From NCBI RefSeq assembly GCF_001884235.1, contig NZ_MAOI01000070.1, positions 59,917 to 123,916 on the forward strand: a stretch of DNA of 64,000 nucleotides, in the 5' to 3' direction. The notes under the pieces are model-generated. The model saw only the letters and a list, made by a program, of their open reading frames with translations, was not told the origin of the DNA and did not search any database. Shown here piece by piece: positions 54,404 through 63,578 of the stretch. The position numbers and the translations under genes are program-made. The first letter of the stretch is position 1. The number at the start of each line of letters is the position of its first letter. The stretch is from Bacillus paramycoides. GTDB lineage: Bacteria > Bacillota > Bacilli > Bacillales > Bacillaceae_G.

Positions 54404-55861
54404 ATGAGTTCTTTTACATTTAACAAAGAACGTAAAGATTTTATTCAAATAGAAAAAGGATGGAAAAAACCAGCATGGGCACCGTTAAAAAGAAATTTTT
54501 TAAGTGTTCCAGGTTATCCAGGTACAAGATTATTAAACACACAAACAGAAATGCGTATTTTACCTGTTCCAGTTGGAATTATTGTGACAGATGGTGCAGA
54601 TTTAGAAACATTAAAAGAAGAAATAGCAGCTTGGCTAATTACAGAAGAAGCTGTTGAATTAATCTTTGACGTAACTCCTGATAGAACTTATTTAGCTGTT
54701 ATTGATGAAGGCTTTGATCCTGATGAATTTGTAACCCTTGGTAAAGGTACTTTAAAGTTTATTTGTCCAATGCCTTATAAATTAGGACCAACCCGAACAG
54801 TAGATTTTAAGTTAGAAAGCCGAGGGTTAATCGTAAATGTTCAAAACAAAGGAAGCGTGGAATCTAATCCGATTTTAGAAATTGAAGTAACGAAACCTTC
54901 CACATTTCTTGATGTATGGAATGGAACGAATTACTTTCGCATTGGATATCCGCTTAAAGCTGATCAAGTTCCTGTTGAAAGGAATCAGCGCGTATTGTGG
55001 GATGAAATGTCAACTACCGTGGGATGGACCAATGTTCCTAAAACAGAAGACATGACGGGTGGAGGGAAGTTTAAAACAGATGGATATCGTTTTATGGCTG
55101 AGTATCTAGGTGAACCTACAGTAAAAGGATGGCATGGTTGCATAGCCAAAAAGAATATTCCACAAGGGCCATTACAGGATTTTATTATGCAAGCGTATGT
55201 TGGAGTAAGAAGCTTGCATTGGGATCAAATGGGGCGTGTAGAAATTGGGCTTCTTGATGAAAATAGCGATTATGTTGCTCGTATATCTATGAGTGATGTT
55301 CAATGGGAAGCCGAGCAGAATAGTGGATTTGCTAGTGTTGGGAATAGTAAAAAACCGGGCGGACAGGTCTTTATTAATGAAACGGGTGATCATCCGAATA
55401 CGTGGAATCAATATCGCGGTCGATTGTGGTTAGCGAGAACAGGCAATAGGTGGGAAGCTTATATTTCAAGATTTAAAGATGGTACAGAAATCGACGACTC
55501 AGAACGCTTTGTCGTGTGGATAGATGAAAAAAATGTCAATATGGCTAAAGTCGCACAGATTCAAATTAGCATCTGTCAATTTTCTAATAATATGTTCTGT
55601 CAAAACATGTCTATCGATGATTTAAAGATATGGAAAGTCAATATGAATACACAAGATAAACCACCGTATATTTTCGATGTTGGAGATAAAGTAGCCATTG
55701 ATACAGAGAGAAGCCTTGTAACGATAAATGGTAAGAGTGCTATTAACTTAAAAGATTTATTTAGTGATTATCCTTTTATTCATAAGGGTTTAAATAAACT
55801 AGAAATCATGCCTTCCACTGTCGGAACAGCCAAAGTAACGTATAGGGAGCGATTTAGATGA
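54404..55861 (+). CDS. Distal tail protein (Dit), enlarged form
   Basis: 485 residues, whereas plain Dit proteins are about 250. The N-terminal ring domain (FTFNKERKDFIQIEKGWKKPAWAPLKRN) and the C-terminal part are Dit-like. The middle (about 190-420: TTVGWTNVPKTEDM...WNQYRGRLWLARTGNRWEAYISRF) looks like an inserted lectin-like (concanavalin-type) domain, as in evolved Dit proteins that bind cell-wall sugars. RBS GAGGTG. It overlaps the next gene by 4 nt. Confidence 0.85.
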   Translation: MSSFTFNKERKDFIQIEKGWKKPAWAPLKRNFLSVPGYPGTRLLNTQTEMRILPVPVGIIVTDGADLETLKEEIAAWLITEEAVELIFDVTPDRTYLAVIDEGFDPDEFVTLGKGTLKFICPMPYKLGPTRTVDFKLESRGLIVNVQNKGSVESNPILEIEVTKPSTFLDVWNGTNYFRIGYPLKADQVPVERNQRVLWDEMSTTVGWTNVPKTEDMTGGGKFKTDGYRFMAEYLGEPTVKGWHGCIAKKNIPQGPLQDFIMQAYVGVRSLHWDQMGRVEIGLLDENSDYVARISMSDVQWEAEQNSGFASVGNSKKPGGQVFINETGDHPNTWNQYRGRLWLARTGNRWEAYISRFKDGTEIDDSERFVVWIDEKNVNMAKVAQIQISICQFSNNMFCQNMSIDDLKIWKVNMNTQDKPPYIFDVGDKVAIDTERSLVTINGKSAINLKDLFSDYPFIHKGLNKLEIMPSTVGTAKVTYRERFR

Positions 55862-58800
55862 GGACACCAAGCGGAATTTTACATGTTGTTGATTTTAAAA
55901 CAAGTCAAATCGTTTCCAATATACAACCAAAAGATTATTGGGATGATAAACGACATTGGGAGATAAAAAATAACATTGATACATTAGAGTTTAAAGTATT
56001 TGATAATACAGATCATGCAGCTACACTCATGCAGCAAAATTTAGTTTTAAAAGAGGTAAGGGATGGACGGATTGTTCCGTATGTCATTACTGAAACTGAA
56101 AAAAATTCAGATGATAGATCTATTATTGCTTATGCATCTGGTGAATGGATTCAACTAGCGAAAGCTGGCATTATCAATCCGCAGAAGATTGAAGGTAAAA
56201 CAGTCAATGAGTTTATTGATATGGCTCTTGTAGGTACGAAGTGGAAAAGAGGAAAAACAGAATACGCTGGTTTCCACACAATGACGATTGATGAATTTAT
56301 AGATCCATTGAAATTTTTAAAAGATACTGCGTCCTTGTTCGAATTAGAAATCCAATATCGTGCAGAAGTTGTAGGATCTCAAATTGTCGGACGTTATGTA
56401 GATATGGTGAAGAAACGGGGGCGTGATACTGGTAAAGAAGTATCTCTTGGTAAAGATTTGATGGGAATTAAACGTGTCGAAAACTCTCAAAACATCTGTA
56501 CAGCCTTATTGGGGTTCATAAAGAAAGAAGGTGGGGACTTTATAACCATCTCTAGTATTAATAATGGAGTTCCTTATCTCGTAGATAATGATTCATTTCA
56601 GCGATGGAATGAGCGTGGTCAACATAAATTCGGCTTTTATACTCCAGAAACAGAAGAAGATATAACACCACAACGCCTTTTGACACTCATGAAAACAGAA
56701 CTTGCAAAACGTGTAAATACATCTTATTCATATGATGTTCAAGCACAAAGTATAGGGCGTGTATTTGGGCTAGCTCATGAGCTGATTAATGAAGGAGATA
56801 CAATTCGAATTAAAGATACAGGGCTCACGCCTAAATTGTATCTAGAAGCTCGTGTTATTGCTGGTGATGAATCATTTACTGATCCTACACAAGATAAATA
56901 CGTTTTCGGAGATTATCGTGAAATTGTGGATGCTAATGAAGAATTGCGGAAAATGTACAACAAAATTATTGCTTCACTAGGCGATAAACAAGCGTTATTG
57001 GATCAGCTAGATAAACTTGTTAAAGAAACTTCTGAAGCAGCTAATAATGCTCAAAAAGAATCAGAAGCAGCAAAGCAGTTAGCGCAAAAAGTACAAGAAA
57101 ATCTGAAGAACTACCAAACTACCATTATTGAAAGTAAAACAGCACCGACTACAGGATTAGAGCCTGGTAAAACACTTTGGCTTGATATTAGTAATGGAAA
57201 ACCTGGTATTTTAAAACTCTGGAAAAACGGTATATGGGATCCTGTTGTTCCTGATGTAGAAAAAGTAAAGAAAGAAACCTTAGAACAAGTAAATAAAGAT
57301 ATTGAGTCCACAAAAACGGAAATAAACAAAAAAGTAGAAGCTGTTCAAAAAGAAGCGGCAGGGCAATATAACGAAGTCACAGAAAGCCTTACTGGTGTTA
57401 CCCGTACTATTAGTGAGGTACAAAAAGAACAGGGTAATATGAATAAAACAGTTTCTCAAATGCAACAGACAAATGAAGGTTTTAAATCTTCTATTGAGTC
57501 ATTAACTAAAAAAGGTGGGGAAATCACTGAAAAAATTAATACAGTCGAGAGTAATGTAGGAGAAACGAAAAAGACGATTTCTGAAGTGCAATTGAAAACT
57601 AATGAGCTAACAAAAACAACAACTGAAATTAAAGAGCAAGCAGGTAAAATAACTGAAAAACTTACAAATTTAGAAACACGCGAAGTAAGAGTGCGTAACT
57701 ATGCAAGTAACTCTGATTTTTCAAATGATAAAAATGGGTGGTCTGGAATCACCAATCCAGTTACTACTAAAATTATTGATGTTACTATACCAGATGTCCC
57801 TGAAATTAAGAAGGGTTTACAGCTAACAAGTAATAGTGCTTTTATTACCCAAATTTTAAAGACGGAACCATTTGCGAATAGAAAAGGTATTGCTTCCGGT
57901 TATGTAGATGTAAAAGCTCTAACTTCTACATCAGAGTATCCACGAATATATATGCGATTTACTTATGAACAGAATGGCAAAGATCAAAATTACTATTCTA
58001 TTATTTCGCAAAAAGAAGTAACGAATGGATGGAAGCGTATTTCAATTCCTTTTGATACAACGAAATATGCTGGTACTTTAAAAGAGGTAAGGGTAAATAT
58101 AGCGACTGCAAATACAACTACTGTCGATGCAACATTCACAGGAATTATGGTTGCATTCGGTGATCTTCTTGAGAATTGGAATCTTGCTCCAGAGGATGGA
58201 GTGTCACAAGGGGCATTCCAAGAGAAAACAACTGAGATTGTCAAAAGTGTGGATGGCATCAAAGAGAACATAACGAAGGTTGAACAAAATCAAACGGGAT
58301 TTGATAAACGTGTTGCTGCTGTAGAGAAAACTGCTGAAGGGATTACTTTAAATGTTAGCAAACTACAAGAAACACAAACTCAGCAAGGAAAGACGCTTAG
58401 CGGGGCTAATACAACAATAGGTCAACATAGTGAAGCGTTGAAGTTAACAATGAAAAAGAAAGATGTTGAGGATTATGTTGGTGGTATCGGTAGTACAAAT
58501 GAAGTTAGAGATGCTCCCTTTAAACAAGATTTTAAGTACTGGACCAAATCGAACGGAAATACTGTTATTGATAAACAAGTCACTTACAAGGGCTTTTCGA
58601 GCATTCGTACAATCACACAAGGAGAAACAGCAGATAAATACTTTGGAGGAATGAGTAATTTCACGGAAGTCTCACCAGGAGAAGATATAGTTGATTCTGC
58701 ATACTTTTATACAGATGCTCCTGCTTCTATTGATAGAGGTGCAGCTCTCCAATTAGAATTCTTTGATGCTAGTGGAGGAAGAATTCTATTTCCATCAACA

Positions 58801-60294
58801 TCAATTCAATTATTAAAAGGAATTTGGACAAGGTTTTTTGTCACAGCTAAAGTACCTGCTGGAGCTGTAAAAGCTAGATTGAGATATCACCTTAATCGGA
58901 ATGGGCGTATATGGATGGCGCTACCTATGTTGCAAAGAGGAACGACTCCATCATCATTTACGGAGAATCCTAATGACATTGTAAATAAAGACAAAATCAT
59001 GGAAGATTTGGCTGAAAAGGTAGCAACTGAAAAATACGATAAAAAAGTTACTGAGTTAGAAAGAAGTATTACCGCAAATTCAGACGGTGTTTCAATTATC
59101 TCTAAAAAACACGAAACTTTTGTGAATGATACTTTTGATGCCTATGTCAAACAAACAGGATCTAAGTTACAGGTGTTAGACGAAGGAATCCTTGCAGAAG
59201 TTAAAAAAGGGAATATCATCGCAGCTATTAACTTTTCATCGGAAAAATTAGTAATTGATGTTTCAAAGGTAAATATTAATGCTGATACAATGGTAAAGTG
59301 GTTAACAGCAAAAGGTATTGATACGAATATCATTAACGTTAATGGTGATAAAATTACCATCGATAAAAATGGTGTAACCGTTAAAATGCTAGACTTCCTT
59401 TTTGAAGATGAATGGGGAACCAAAACAACCGTTATACCTAAACGAAATTTAATAGCCGATCATGATTTTTCTAGCGTTTCGAAAATCAACATAGGAAACA
59501 ATGATTATTGGGGATTTGGTAGTGGATACGGTCTTACGTGGAAAGCACAGGGAAATGGTGTGGTTATAGAAAAGAATACAAGGGCATTTAACTATGAACA
59601 AATGGTAAATGCAGTACGTGTTGACACGTATAATTATCCTGAAACAAAAGTTCAAAACGGGATACATCCGGGAAATTCATATACATTATCAGCCCACTAT
59701 AGAGCCGCACAGATTAATGGTGTACGTAAAACGGCAAAACCACGATTGCAAGTATGTTTTGTTACGCCACTGGATGAGGTAAGTTATAAAATTTGGCACG
59801 AAATATACAAAGAATTTCCGGAGCCTAGCACTTTTTACGGTGAAATTAGAAGATACAATTTTACATTCACTGTTCCTAAAAATTATAACCCACAGGAACA
59901 CATGATTGTTATTAAAATTACAGCAACAAATGCTCAAGTTTCTGCTGGCACAGCTGTTTGTGTGTCAGGGGTAACCTTGGTTAGTGGTAACTACGCTAGC
60001 ATGTATAACTGGGATCGATCGGCATCAGAAAGAGCAGATGGTCTTCAGCCATTTAATAGGATTTCAATAGGAGATGTGAATAACAGCATAGCTCTAGCAC
60101 CTGATGGTCAAACGTTGGATATATCAACAGAAAATGAGGTTAAGTTCTTTAGGAATATAAGAGCGGTACAAGGCGTTAACCTTGGCGGAAATGCATACCA
60201 AAGTTGGGGGCATATCCTTTTTAGAGACGGTAATCTTGGACCAGGTTTTTATGTAAATACTCCGAATGGTTGGAAATTTAATGCACTTGGATAG
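55858..60294 (+). CDS. Tail-associated lysin/receptor-binding protein (Tal, prophage endopeptidase tail)
   Basis: 1478 residues. The N-terminal 380 residues match the phage tail hub/prophage endopeptidase family (RTPSGILHVVDFKTSQIVSNI; DTIRIKDTGLTPKLYLEARV). Coiled coils follow (about 375-410, 460-610, 800-860). There are jelly-roll-like blocks (NYASNSDFSNDKNGWSG near 620; RDAPFKQDFKYWTKSNG near 880; RNLIADHDFSSVSKINI near 1200), likely carbohydrate-binding. With Dit it forms the host-recognition tip. No separate fibre gene follows. Confidence 0.88.
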   Translation: MRTPSGILHVVDFKTSQIVSNIQPKDYWDDKRHWEIKNNIDTLEFKVFDNTDHAATLMQQNLVLKEVRDGRIVPYVITETEKNSDDRSIIAYASGEWIQLAKAGIINPQKIEGKTVNEFIDMALVGTKWKRGKTEYAGFHTMTIDEFIDPLKFLKDTASLFELEIQYRAEVVGSQIVGRYVDMVKKRGRDTGKEVSLGKDLMGIKRVENSQNICTALLGFIKKEGGDFITISSINNGVPYLVDNDSFQRWNERGQHKFGFYTPETEEDITPQRLLTLMKTELAKRVNTSYSYDVQAQSIGRVFGLAHELINEGDTIRIKDTGLTPKLYLEARVIAGDESFTDPTQDKYVFGDYREIVDANEELRKMYNKIIASLGDKQALLDQLDKLVKETSEAANNAQKESEAAKQLAQKVQENLKNYQTTIIESKTAPTTGLEPGKTLWLDISNGKPGILKLWKNGIWDPVVPDVEKVKKETLEQVNKDIESTKTEINKKVEAVQKEAAGQYNEVTESLTGVTRTISEVQKEQGNMNKTVSQMQQTNEGFKSSIESLTKKGGEITEKINTVESNVGETKKTISEVQLKTNELTKTTTEIKEQAGKITEKLTNLETREVRVRNYASNSDFSNDKNGWSGITNPVTTKIIDVTIPDVPEIKKGLQLTSNSAFITQILKTEPFANRKGIASGYVDVKALTSTSEYPRIYMRFTYEQNGKDQNYYSIISQKEVTNGWKRISIPFDTTKYAGTLKEVRVNIATANTTTVDATFTGIMVAFGDLLENWNLAPEDGVSQGAFQEKTTEIVKSVDGIKENITKVEQNQTGFDKRVAAVEKTAEGITLNVSKLQETQTQQGKTLSGANTTIGQHSEALKLTMKKKDVEDYVGGIGSTNEVRDAPFKQDFKYWTKSNGNTVIDKQVTYKGFSSIRTITQGETADKYFGGMSNFTEVSPGEDIVDSAYFYTDAPASIDRGAALQLEFFDASGGRILFPSTSIQLLKGIWTRFFVTAKVPAGAVKARLRYHLNRNGRIWMALPMLQRGTTPSSFTENPNDIVNKDKIMEDLAEKVATEKYDKKVTELERSITANSDGVSIISKKHETFVNDTFDAYVKQTGSKLQVLDEGILAEVKKGNIIAAINFSSEKLVIDVSKVNINADTMVKWLTAKGIDTNIINVNGDKITIDKNGVTVKMLDFLFEDEWGTKTTVIPKRNLIADHDFSSVSKINIGNNDYWGFGSGYGLTWKAQGNGVVIEKNTRAFNYEQMVNAVRVDTYNYPETKVQNGIHPGNSYTLSAHYRAAQINGVRKTAKPRLQVCFVTPLDEVSYKIWHEIYKEFPEPSTFYGEIRRYNFTFTVPKNYNPQEHMIVIKITATNAQVSAGTAVCVSGVTLVSGNYASMYNWDRSASERADGLQPFNRISIGDVNNSIALAPDGQTLDISTENEVKFFRNIRAVQGVNLGGNAYQSWGHILFRDGNLGPGFYVNTPNGWKFNALG

Positions 60295-60310
60295 AGAGGA
60301 ATGATAGAAC

Positions 60311-60676
60311 ATGGATGGTAATTATATGATGCCTTTGCAAGCAGGAGAAACGTTTCCTTTTATGGGCAGATTAGTAGACGCAAAACGAACAGAAACAGGG
60401 GTTTTTGTTCAAATACCCGATGATATGTTAAATAATGCAGGTATCCCAAATGATACTAGTAAAGTCGAAGTGTGGAGGGAAATTGCTGACGGGACTATTT
60501 GTTTTAGAATTGCTACAAGATGTGAATTGTGTGGCCGTGGTTCACGTCTATATGAATTAGATATGGGATTTGCAAAAAAGAATATTTGTGCAGAGGATTA
60601 TTTCAAACTCACAGGTAAAAATCCCCCACAAGAACCAGTAACAACCGAAAATACAGTTCAAATAGAGCAGCCATAA
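60311..60676 (+). CDS. Small protein after Tal (AbrB-like middle)
   Basis: 121 residues. LVDAKRTETGVFVQIPDDMLNNAGIPNDTSKVEVWREIADG has a SpoVT/AbrB-like beta pattern. Four cysteines follow, including CELC near residue 76. Its place after the tail tip suggests a tail or accessory role; I do not know its function. GAGGAATG before ATG. The stop codon lies in the loop of a small terminator hairpin. Confidence 0.65.
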   Translation: MDGNYMMPLQAGETFPFMGRLVDAKRTETGVFVQIPDDMLNNAGIPNDTSKVEVWREIADGTICFRIATRCELCGRGSRLYELDMGFAKKNICAEDYFKLTGKNPPQEPVTTENTVQIEQP

Positions 60677-60691
60677 GCTGTTTTTTATTTT
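60667..60691 (+). terminator. Terminator overlapping the stop codon
   Basis: GCAGC-cataa-GCTGT followed by TTTTT. The stop codon TAA is in the loop. Confidence 0.65.
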
Positions 60692-60776
60692 GCACAAAAT
60701 ACGGCTTTTAATGAAGGTGCAAAAAATCAAGACATGAATAAAATACTCTTAGATATAAATTTTAGGAGGAAGTAAT

Positions 60777-61280
60777 TTGAGAACTTTCTATCATGTTTCA
60801 AATGTGAAATTATCTAAGGGAACAGTATTAGAGCCTAGATACGGAAATACAATAAATTTCCACAGATATTTCAGGGATACTTATACTAGGTTTTCGCAAT
60901 ATTTGAAAGAAAGTATATTTGAGGATATTAGAACTAATAAGTTCCCTTCATCACCTTCACGTGTTAGGTCGATATATTTATGGCGGGATTTAGAAAACGC
61001 TATGAAGTATAAATGTAAATATAATAAAAGTTTCATTTACGAAGTAGAACTTGAAGAGCCAGACCTTGCTAAAGAATTCGATATGCGTTGGATGGACTTA
61101 ACTGAATTTCAATATTACGAATCAATAAAGGAAATAGCCGACTATTATTATAGTGGGAAGAGCGTTAAAGATGACTCAGTAAATTGGGGTTTTTATAAAA
61201 ATAGTGGGGTTAAATTTGAAACAATCTGGGAGACCTTGTATGAAGGGAAAGTAACTGTAAAGAGTTTGGTATCAAGTTAA
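60777..61280 (+). CDS. DUF2441-like protein (ADP-ribosyltransferase-like?)
   Basis: 167 residues from TTG 60777 (AGGAGGAAG upstream). The N-terminus RTFYHVSNVKLSKGTVLEPR and FPSSPSRVRSIYLWRDLENAMKYK fit DUF2441, whose HVS and PSR elements resemble ADP-ribosyltransferase-fold proteins. It sits between terminators at 60691 and 61302, separate from tail and lysis genes, as an accessory gene would. Catalytic competence is unknown; family assignment is from memory. Confidence 0.65.
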   Translation: MRTFYHVSNVKLSKGTVLEPRYGNTINFHRYFRDTYTRFSQYLKESIFEDIRTNKFPSSPSRVRSIYLWRDLENAMKYKCKYNKSFIYEVELEEPDLAKEFDMRWMDLTEFQYYESIKEIADYYYSGKSVKDDSVNWGFYKNSGVKFETIWETLYEGKVTVKSLVSS

Positions 61281-61301
61281 GAATTATAGATATTAATTCG
61301 A

Positions 61302-61331
61302 AGAGAGACTATTATGTCTCTCTTTTTATTT
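61302..61331 (+). terminator. Terminator
   Basis: AGAGAGAC / GTCTCTCT stem with a 6-nt loop and T-rich tail, between the DUF2441-like gene and the lysis genes. Confidence 0.8.
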
Positions 61332-61348
61332 TGAAAGGAGCTGAACTA

Positions 61349-61582
61349 ATGCAAGAGATTCAAGATTTAAAGCAAGAGATCCAACAGATAAAGTTAGATC
61401 AAAAAGATATGCAACGAGACATCCGAAACATAGAAACACGTACCACTGTCAATGAAAAGGATATCGTGAATATAAATAAGCTTCTCGATAAGATTAGTGC
61501 CAATACTACATGGATTCTCCGAATCATCATTGGTGCAATTGTAGCTGGATTACTTGGTCTGTTAATGAAGGGAGGTGTATAA
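61349..61582 (+). CDS. XhlA-family hemolysin/holin-associated protein
   Basis: 77 residues. N-terminal coiled coil (MQEIQDLKQEIQQIKLDQKD...), then NKLLDKISANTTWILRIIIGAIVAGLLGLLM with one membrane helix: the XhlA pattern. GAAAGGAG supports ATG 61349. XhlA-type proteins assist lysis with holin and amidase, which follow. Confidence 0.88.
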   Translation: MQEIQDLKQEIQQIKLDQKDMQRDIRNIETRTTVNEKDIVNINKLLDKISANTTWILRIIIGAIVAGLLGLLMKGGV

Positions 61583-61583
61583 G

Positions 61584-61823
61584 TTGGTAGAAATCAGCGT
61601 GATAATTGCAGTTGTAGTATCTTTATCCCAGGTAGTAAAAATGCTTGGGCTACAAACTAAATATATTCCATTGCTTAATTTAGCGCTTGGCATTTTGCTA
61701 GGCGTTTTATTTTTGCCGTTTGACATAAAAATGAACGTATTCCAAGGACTCATCATCGGTTTATCGGCTAGCGGGTTATACGACCACTCCAAAATTACGA
61801 AAAAGGATGTTGATAATAAATGA
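61584..61823 (+). CDS. Phage holin
   Basis: 79 residues with two or three membrane helices (VEISVIIAVVVSLSQVVKML; IPLLNLALGILLGVLFLPF; VFQGLIIGLSASGLY) and a charged tail (DHSKITKKDVDNK). TTG 61584 is preferred, since the GTG at 61575 lies inside the RBS GGGAGGTG. It overlaps the endolysin gene by 4 nt. Confidence 0.85.
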   Translation: MVEISVIIAVVVSLSQVVKMLGLQTKYIPLLNLALGILLGVLFLPFDIKMNVFQGLIIGLSASGLYDHSKITKKDVDNK

Positions 61824-62884
61824 AAAAAACAATTAAACTAGCTTCCTCTGTATTTATGACTCTATTGCTCCTGTCTAGCTTTGCTACAGGGGCTTTTGCT
61901 GATAGAATGCTTATTATTGATGGTTTACCTAAAACTCCATATCGTTTAGGTGTGGGTGCTTATGAGGGTGTTGTAGCTCATAGTACGGCAACCCCAGAAG
62001 CACCAGCTATTAATATTCAAAAATACGAGTCTCGCACATGGCGTTCAGCTTTTGTTCATTATGCGGTCGATTGGGATGAAACAATTCAAATTGCAGATAC
62101 AAAGTACATTGCGTATGGAGCTGGATTAGGTGCAAATAAAAGATTTGTTCATGTAGAGTTATGCGAAACGAGAGATTACGAGAAATTCAAACGCAGCTAT
62201 GATAAATACGTTAAGTTACTAGCTAAAATCTTACGTGACCGTGGGTTATCTGTAGAAAAAGGATTATGGACTCACTACGATGTAACGAAATACCTTGGTG
62301 GAACAGATCATGAAGATCCACTTGATTATTTACGTAGTCACGGTGTATCAGAAGCTCAATTTCGTGCGGATGTACAACGTGCATACAATAATTCTAATGT
62401 GGAAGTTTCTGTTCCTGAAAAGCCATCTAAACCAGCAGAAGTACCAACAGCTGTAACAGATGGTATTGCTTATATTGAAGGATACAACGTTAATTTACGT
62501 AAAGGACCAGGTACAAGCTATGCTAAGATTCGTCAGTTAAATAAACCAGAATCATATATTGTGTGGGCTGAAAAAGATGGTTGGTTAAATCTTGGCGGTG
62601 AGCAATGGATTAAAAATGATCCATCTTATGTGAAGTTTGATAAGAAAAGTACAGTGGATTCTTCTATTGTAGGGAAGCGTGTTGTTTCTAAAGTTAATAA
62701 TCTACGTTTCTATGACGCTCCATCTTGGCAGGATAAAGATGTTGCTGGTTCTGTGGATGCAGGGTTAGGATTCACAATTGATACAAAAATAAGTGCCAAT
62801 GGATCACCGCAATACAAAGTACACAATAGCAAAGGTAAAACATACTATGTAACAGCAAATGAAGCCTATGTGTATGTGAAGTAG
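61820..62884 (+). CDS. Endolysin: N-acetylmuramoyl-L-alanine amidase with signal peptide and SH3 domains
   Basis: 354 residues. An N-terminal Sec-type signal peptide ends near AFA-27. The Amidase_2 domain (about 30-195) has zinc ligands in VVAHSTATPEAP and in THYDVTKYLGGTDHEDP. Two SH3b wall-binding segments follow (EGYNVNLRKGPGTSYAKI from about 215; VSKVNNLRFYDAPS from about 288). The signal peptide is unusual for holin-dependent endolysins, which are normally cytoplasmic. A terminator follows. Confidence 0.93.
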   Translation: MKKTIKLASSVFMTLLLLSSFATGAFADRMLIIDGLPKTPYRLGVGAYEGVVAHSTATPEAPAINIQKYESRTWRSAFVHYAVDWDETIQIADTKYIAYGAGLGANKRFVHVELCETRDYEKFKRSYDKYVKLLAKILRDRGLSVEKGLWTHYDVTKYLGGTDHEDPLDYLRSHGVSEAQFRADVQRAYNNSNVEVSVPEKPSKPAEVPTAVTDGIAYIEGYNVNLRKGPGTSYAKIRQLNKPESYIVWAEKDGWLNLGGEQWIKNDPSYVKFDKKSTVDSSIVGKRVVSKVNNLRFYDAPSWQDKDVAGSVDAGLGFTIDTKISANGSPQYKVHNSKGKTYYVTANEAYVYVK

Positions 62885-62892
62885 TAGGTAGC

Positions 62893-62934
62893 AAAAAAAG
62901 CAGAGCCTGATGGGAGCTGAGGTTCTGCTTTTTT
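62893..62934 (+). terminator. Terminator after the lysis genes
   Basis: Stem GCAGAGCCT / AGGTTCTGC with an 11-nt loop, flanked by A and T runs, so probably active for both convergent directions. Confidence 0.8.
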
Positions 62935-62967
62935 ATAATGACTGTCATCTTTTGAAAGTCATTTTAA

Positions 62968-63540
62968 CTACATATTTGATTCCGAATTCCATACCTCTAC
63001 AAATTCAAAGCCTTTTAAGTCACTTTCTAAAATTGTATTTTTAAATTCATCAGATACAAAAACAGAAGGAATGTGTAATATTTCATTTAAGTAAACTTTA
63101 AACATTGTTTGGTTTTTAACCATATTAGGTAAAAATGCGTATTTTTTGAAATCTATTACTAAGCCAGAGCGTAGTTTCTTTAATATAGCTTTTTCATAGT
63201 CAATTGCATCTATTGCATTTAAAACGTTAATTATATAATACACTTCTCCCGTCACATTATGAATTAGTGGTAGAAATTCTACATTATCACCAAGCATAGA
63301 CTCTAAGAATTGTTTTGCTCTCTCACTAACCATTGGTGTACCAACTTCTCCCCAAAAATGAGGGAAATCACTGTGATTTCCTTCTTCTACACAATTAATA
63401 CGTATTTCTCCCCATGAATCAGATACTTTTACTGCTGAATCAATTTTCCCTTCAAAATATTTTTTTGAATCTTCTTCTAAATTCAATAGTTGAAAGGATT
63501 CATAGTCATCAAATGAACTCTTTAATTCCCAAATTTTCAT
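62968..63540 (-). CDS. Imm11-family immunity protein
   Basis: 190 residues on the minus strand. It has the layout of the Imm11 (MXAN_0049-type) family: FWGEVGTPMVSERAKQFLESMLGDNVEFLPLI followed by GEVYYIINVLNAIDAIDYEKA. These proteins neutralise nuclease toxins. It follows the toxin gene by 38 nt in the same orientation, with an AAAGGAG RBS. Family assignment is by pattern memory. Confidence 0.7.
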   Translation of the reverse strand: MKIWELKSSFDDYESFQLLNLEEDSKKYFEGKIDSAVKVSDSWGEIRINCVEEGNHSDFPHFWGEVGTPMVSERAKQFLESMLGDNVEFLPLIHNVTGEVYYIINVLNAIDAIDYEKAILKKLRSGLVIDFKKYAFLPNMVKNQTMFKVYLNEILHIPSVFVSDEFKNTILESDLKGFEFVEVWNSESNM

Positions 63541-63578
63541 CTTTTTTCTCCTTTACTATTTTTCTAGCATAAATAAAA

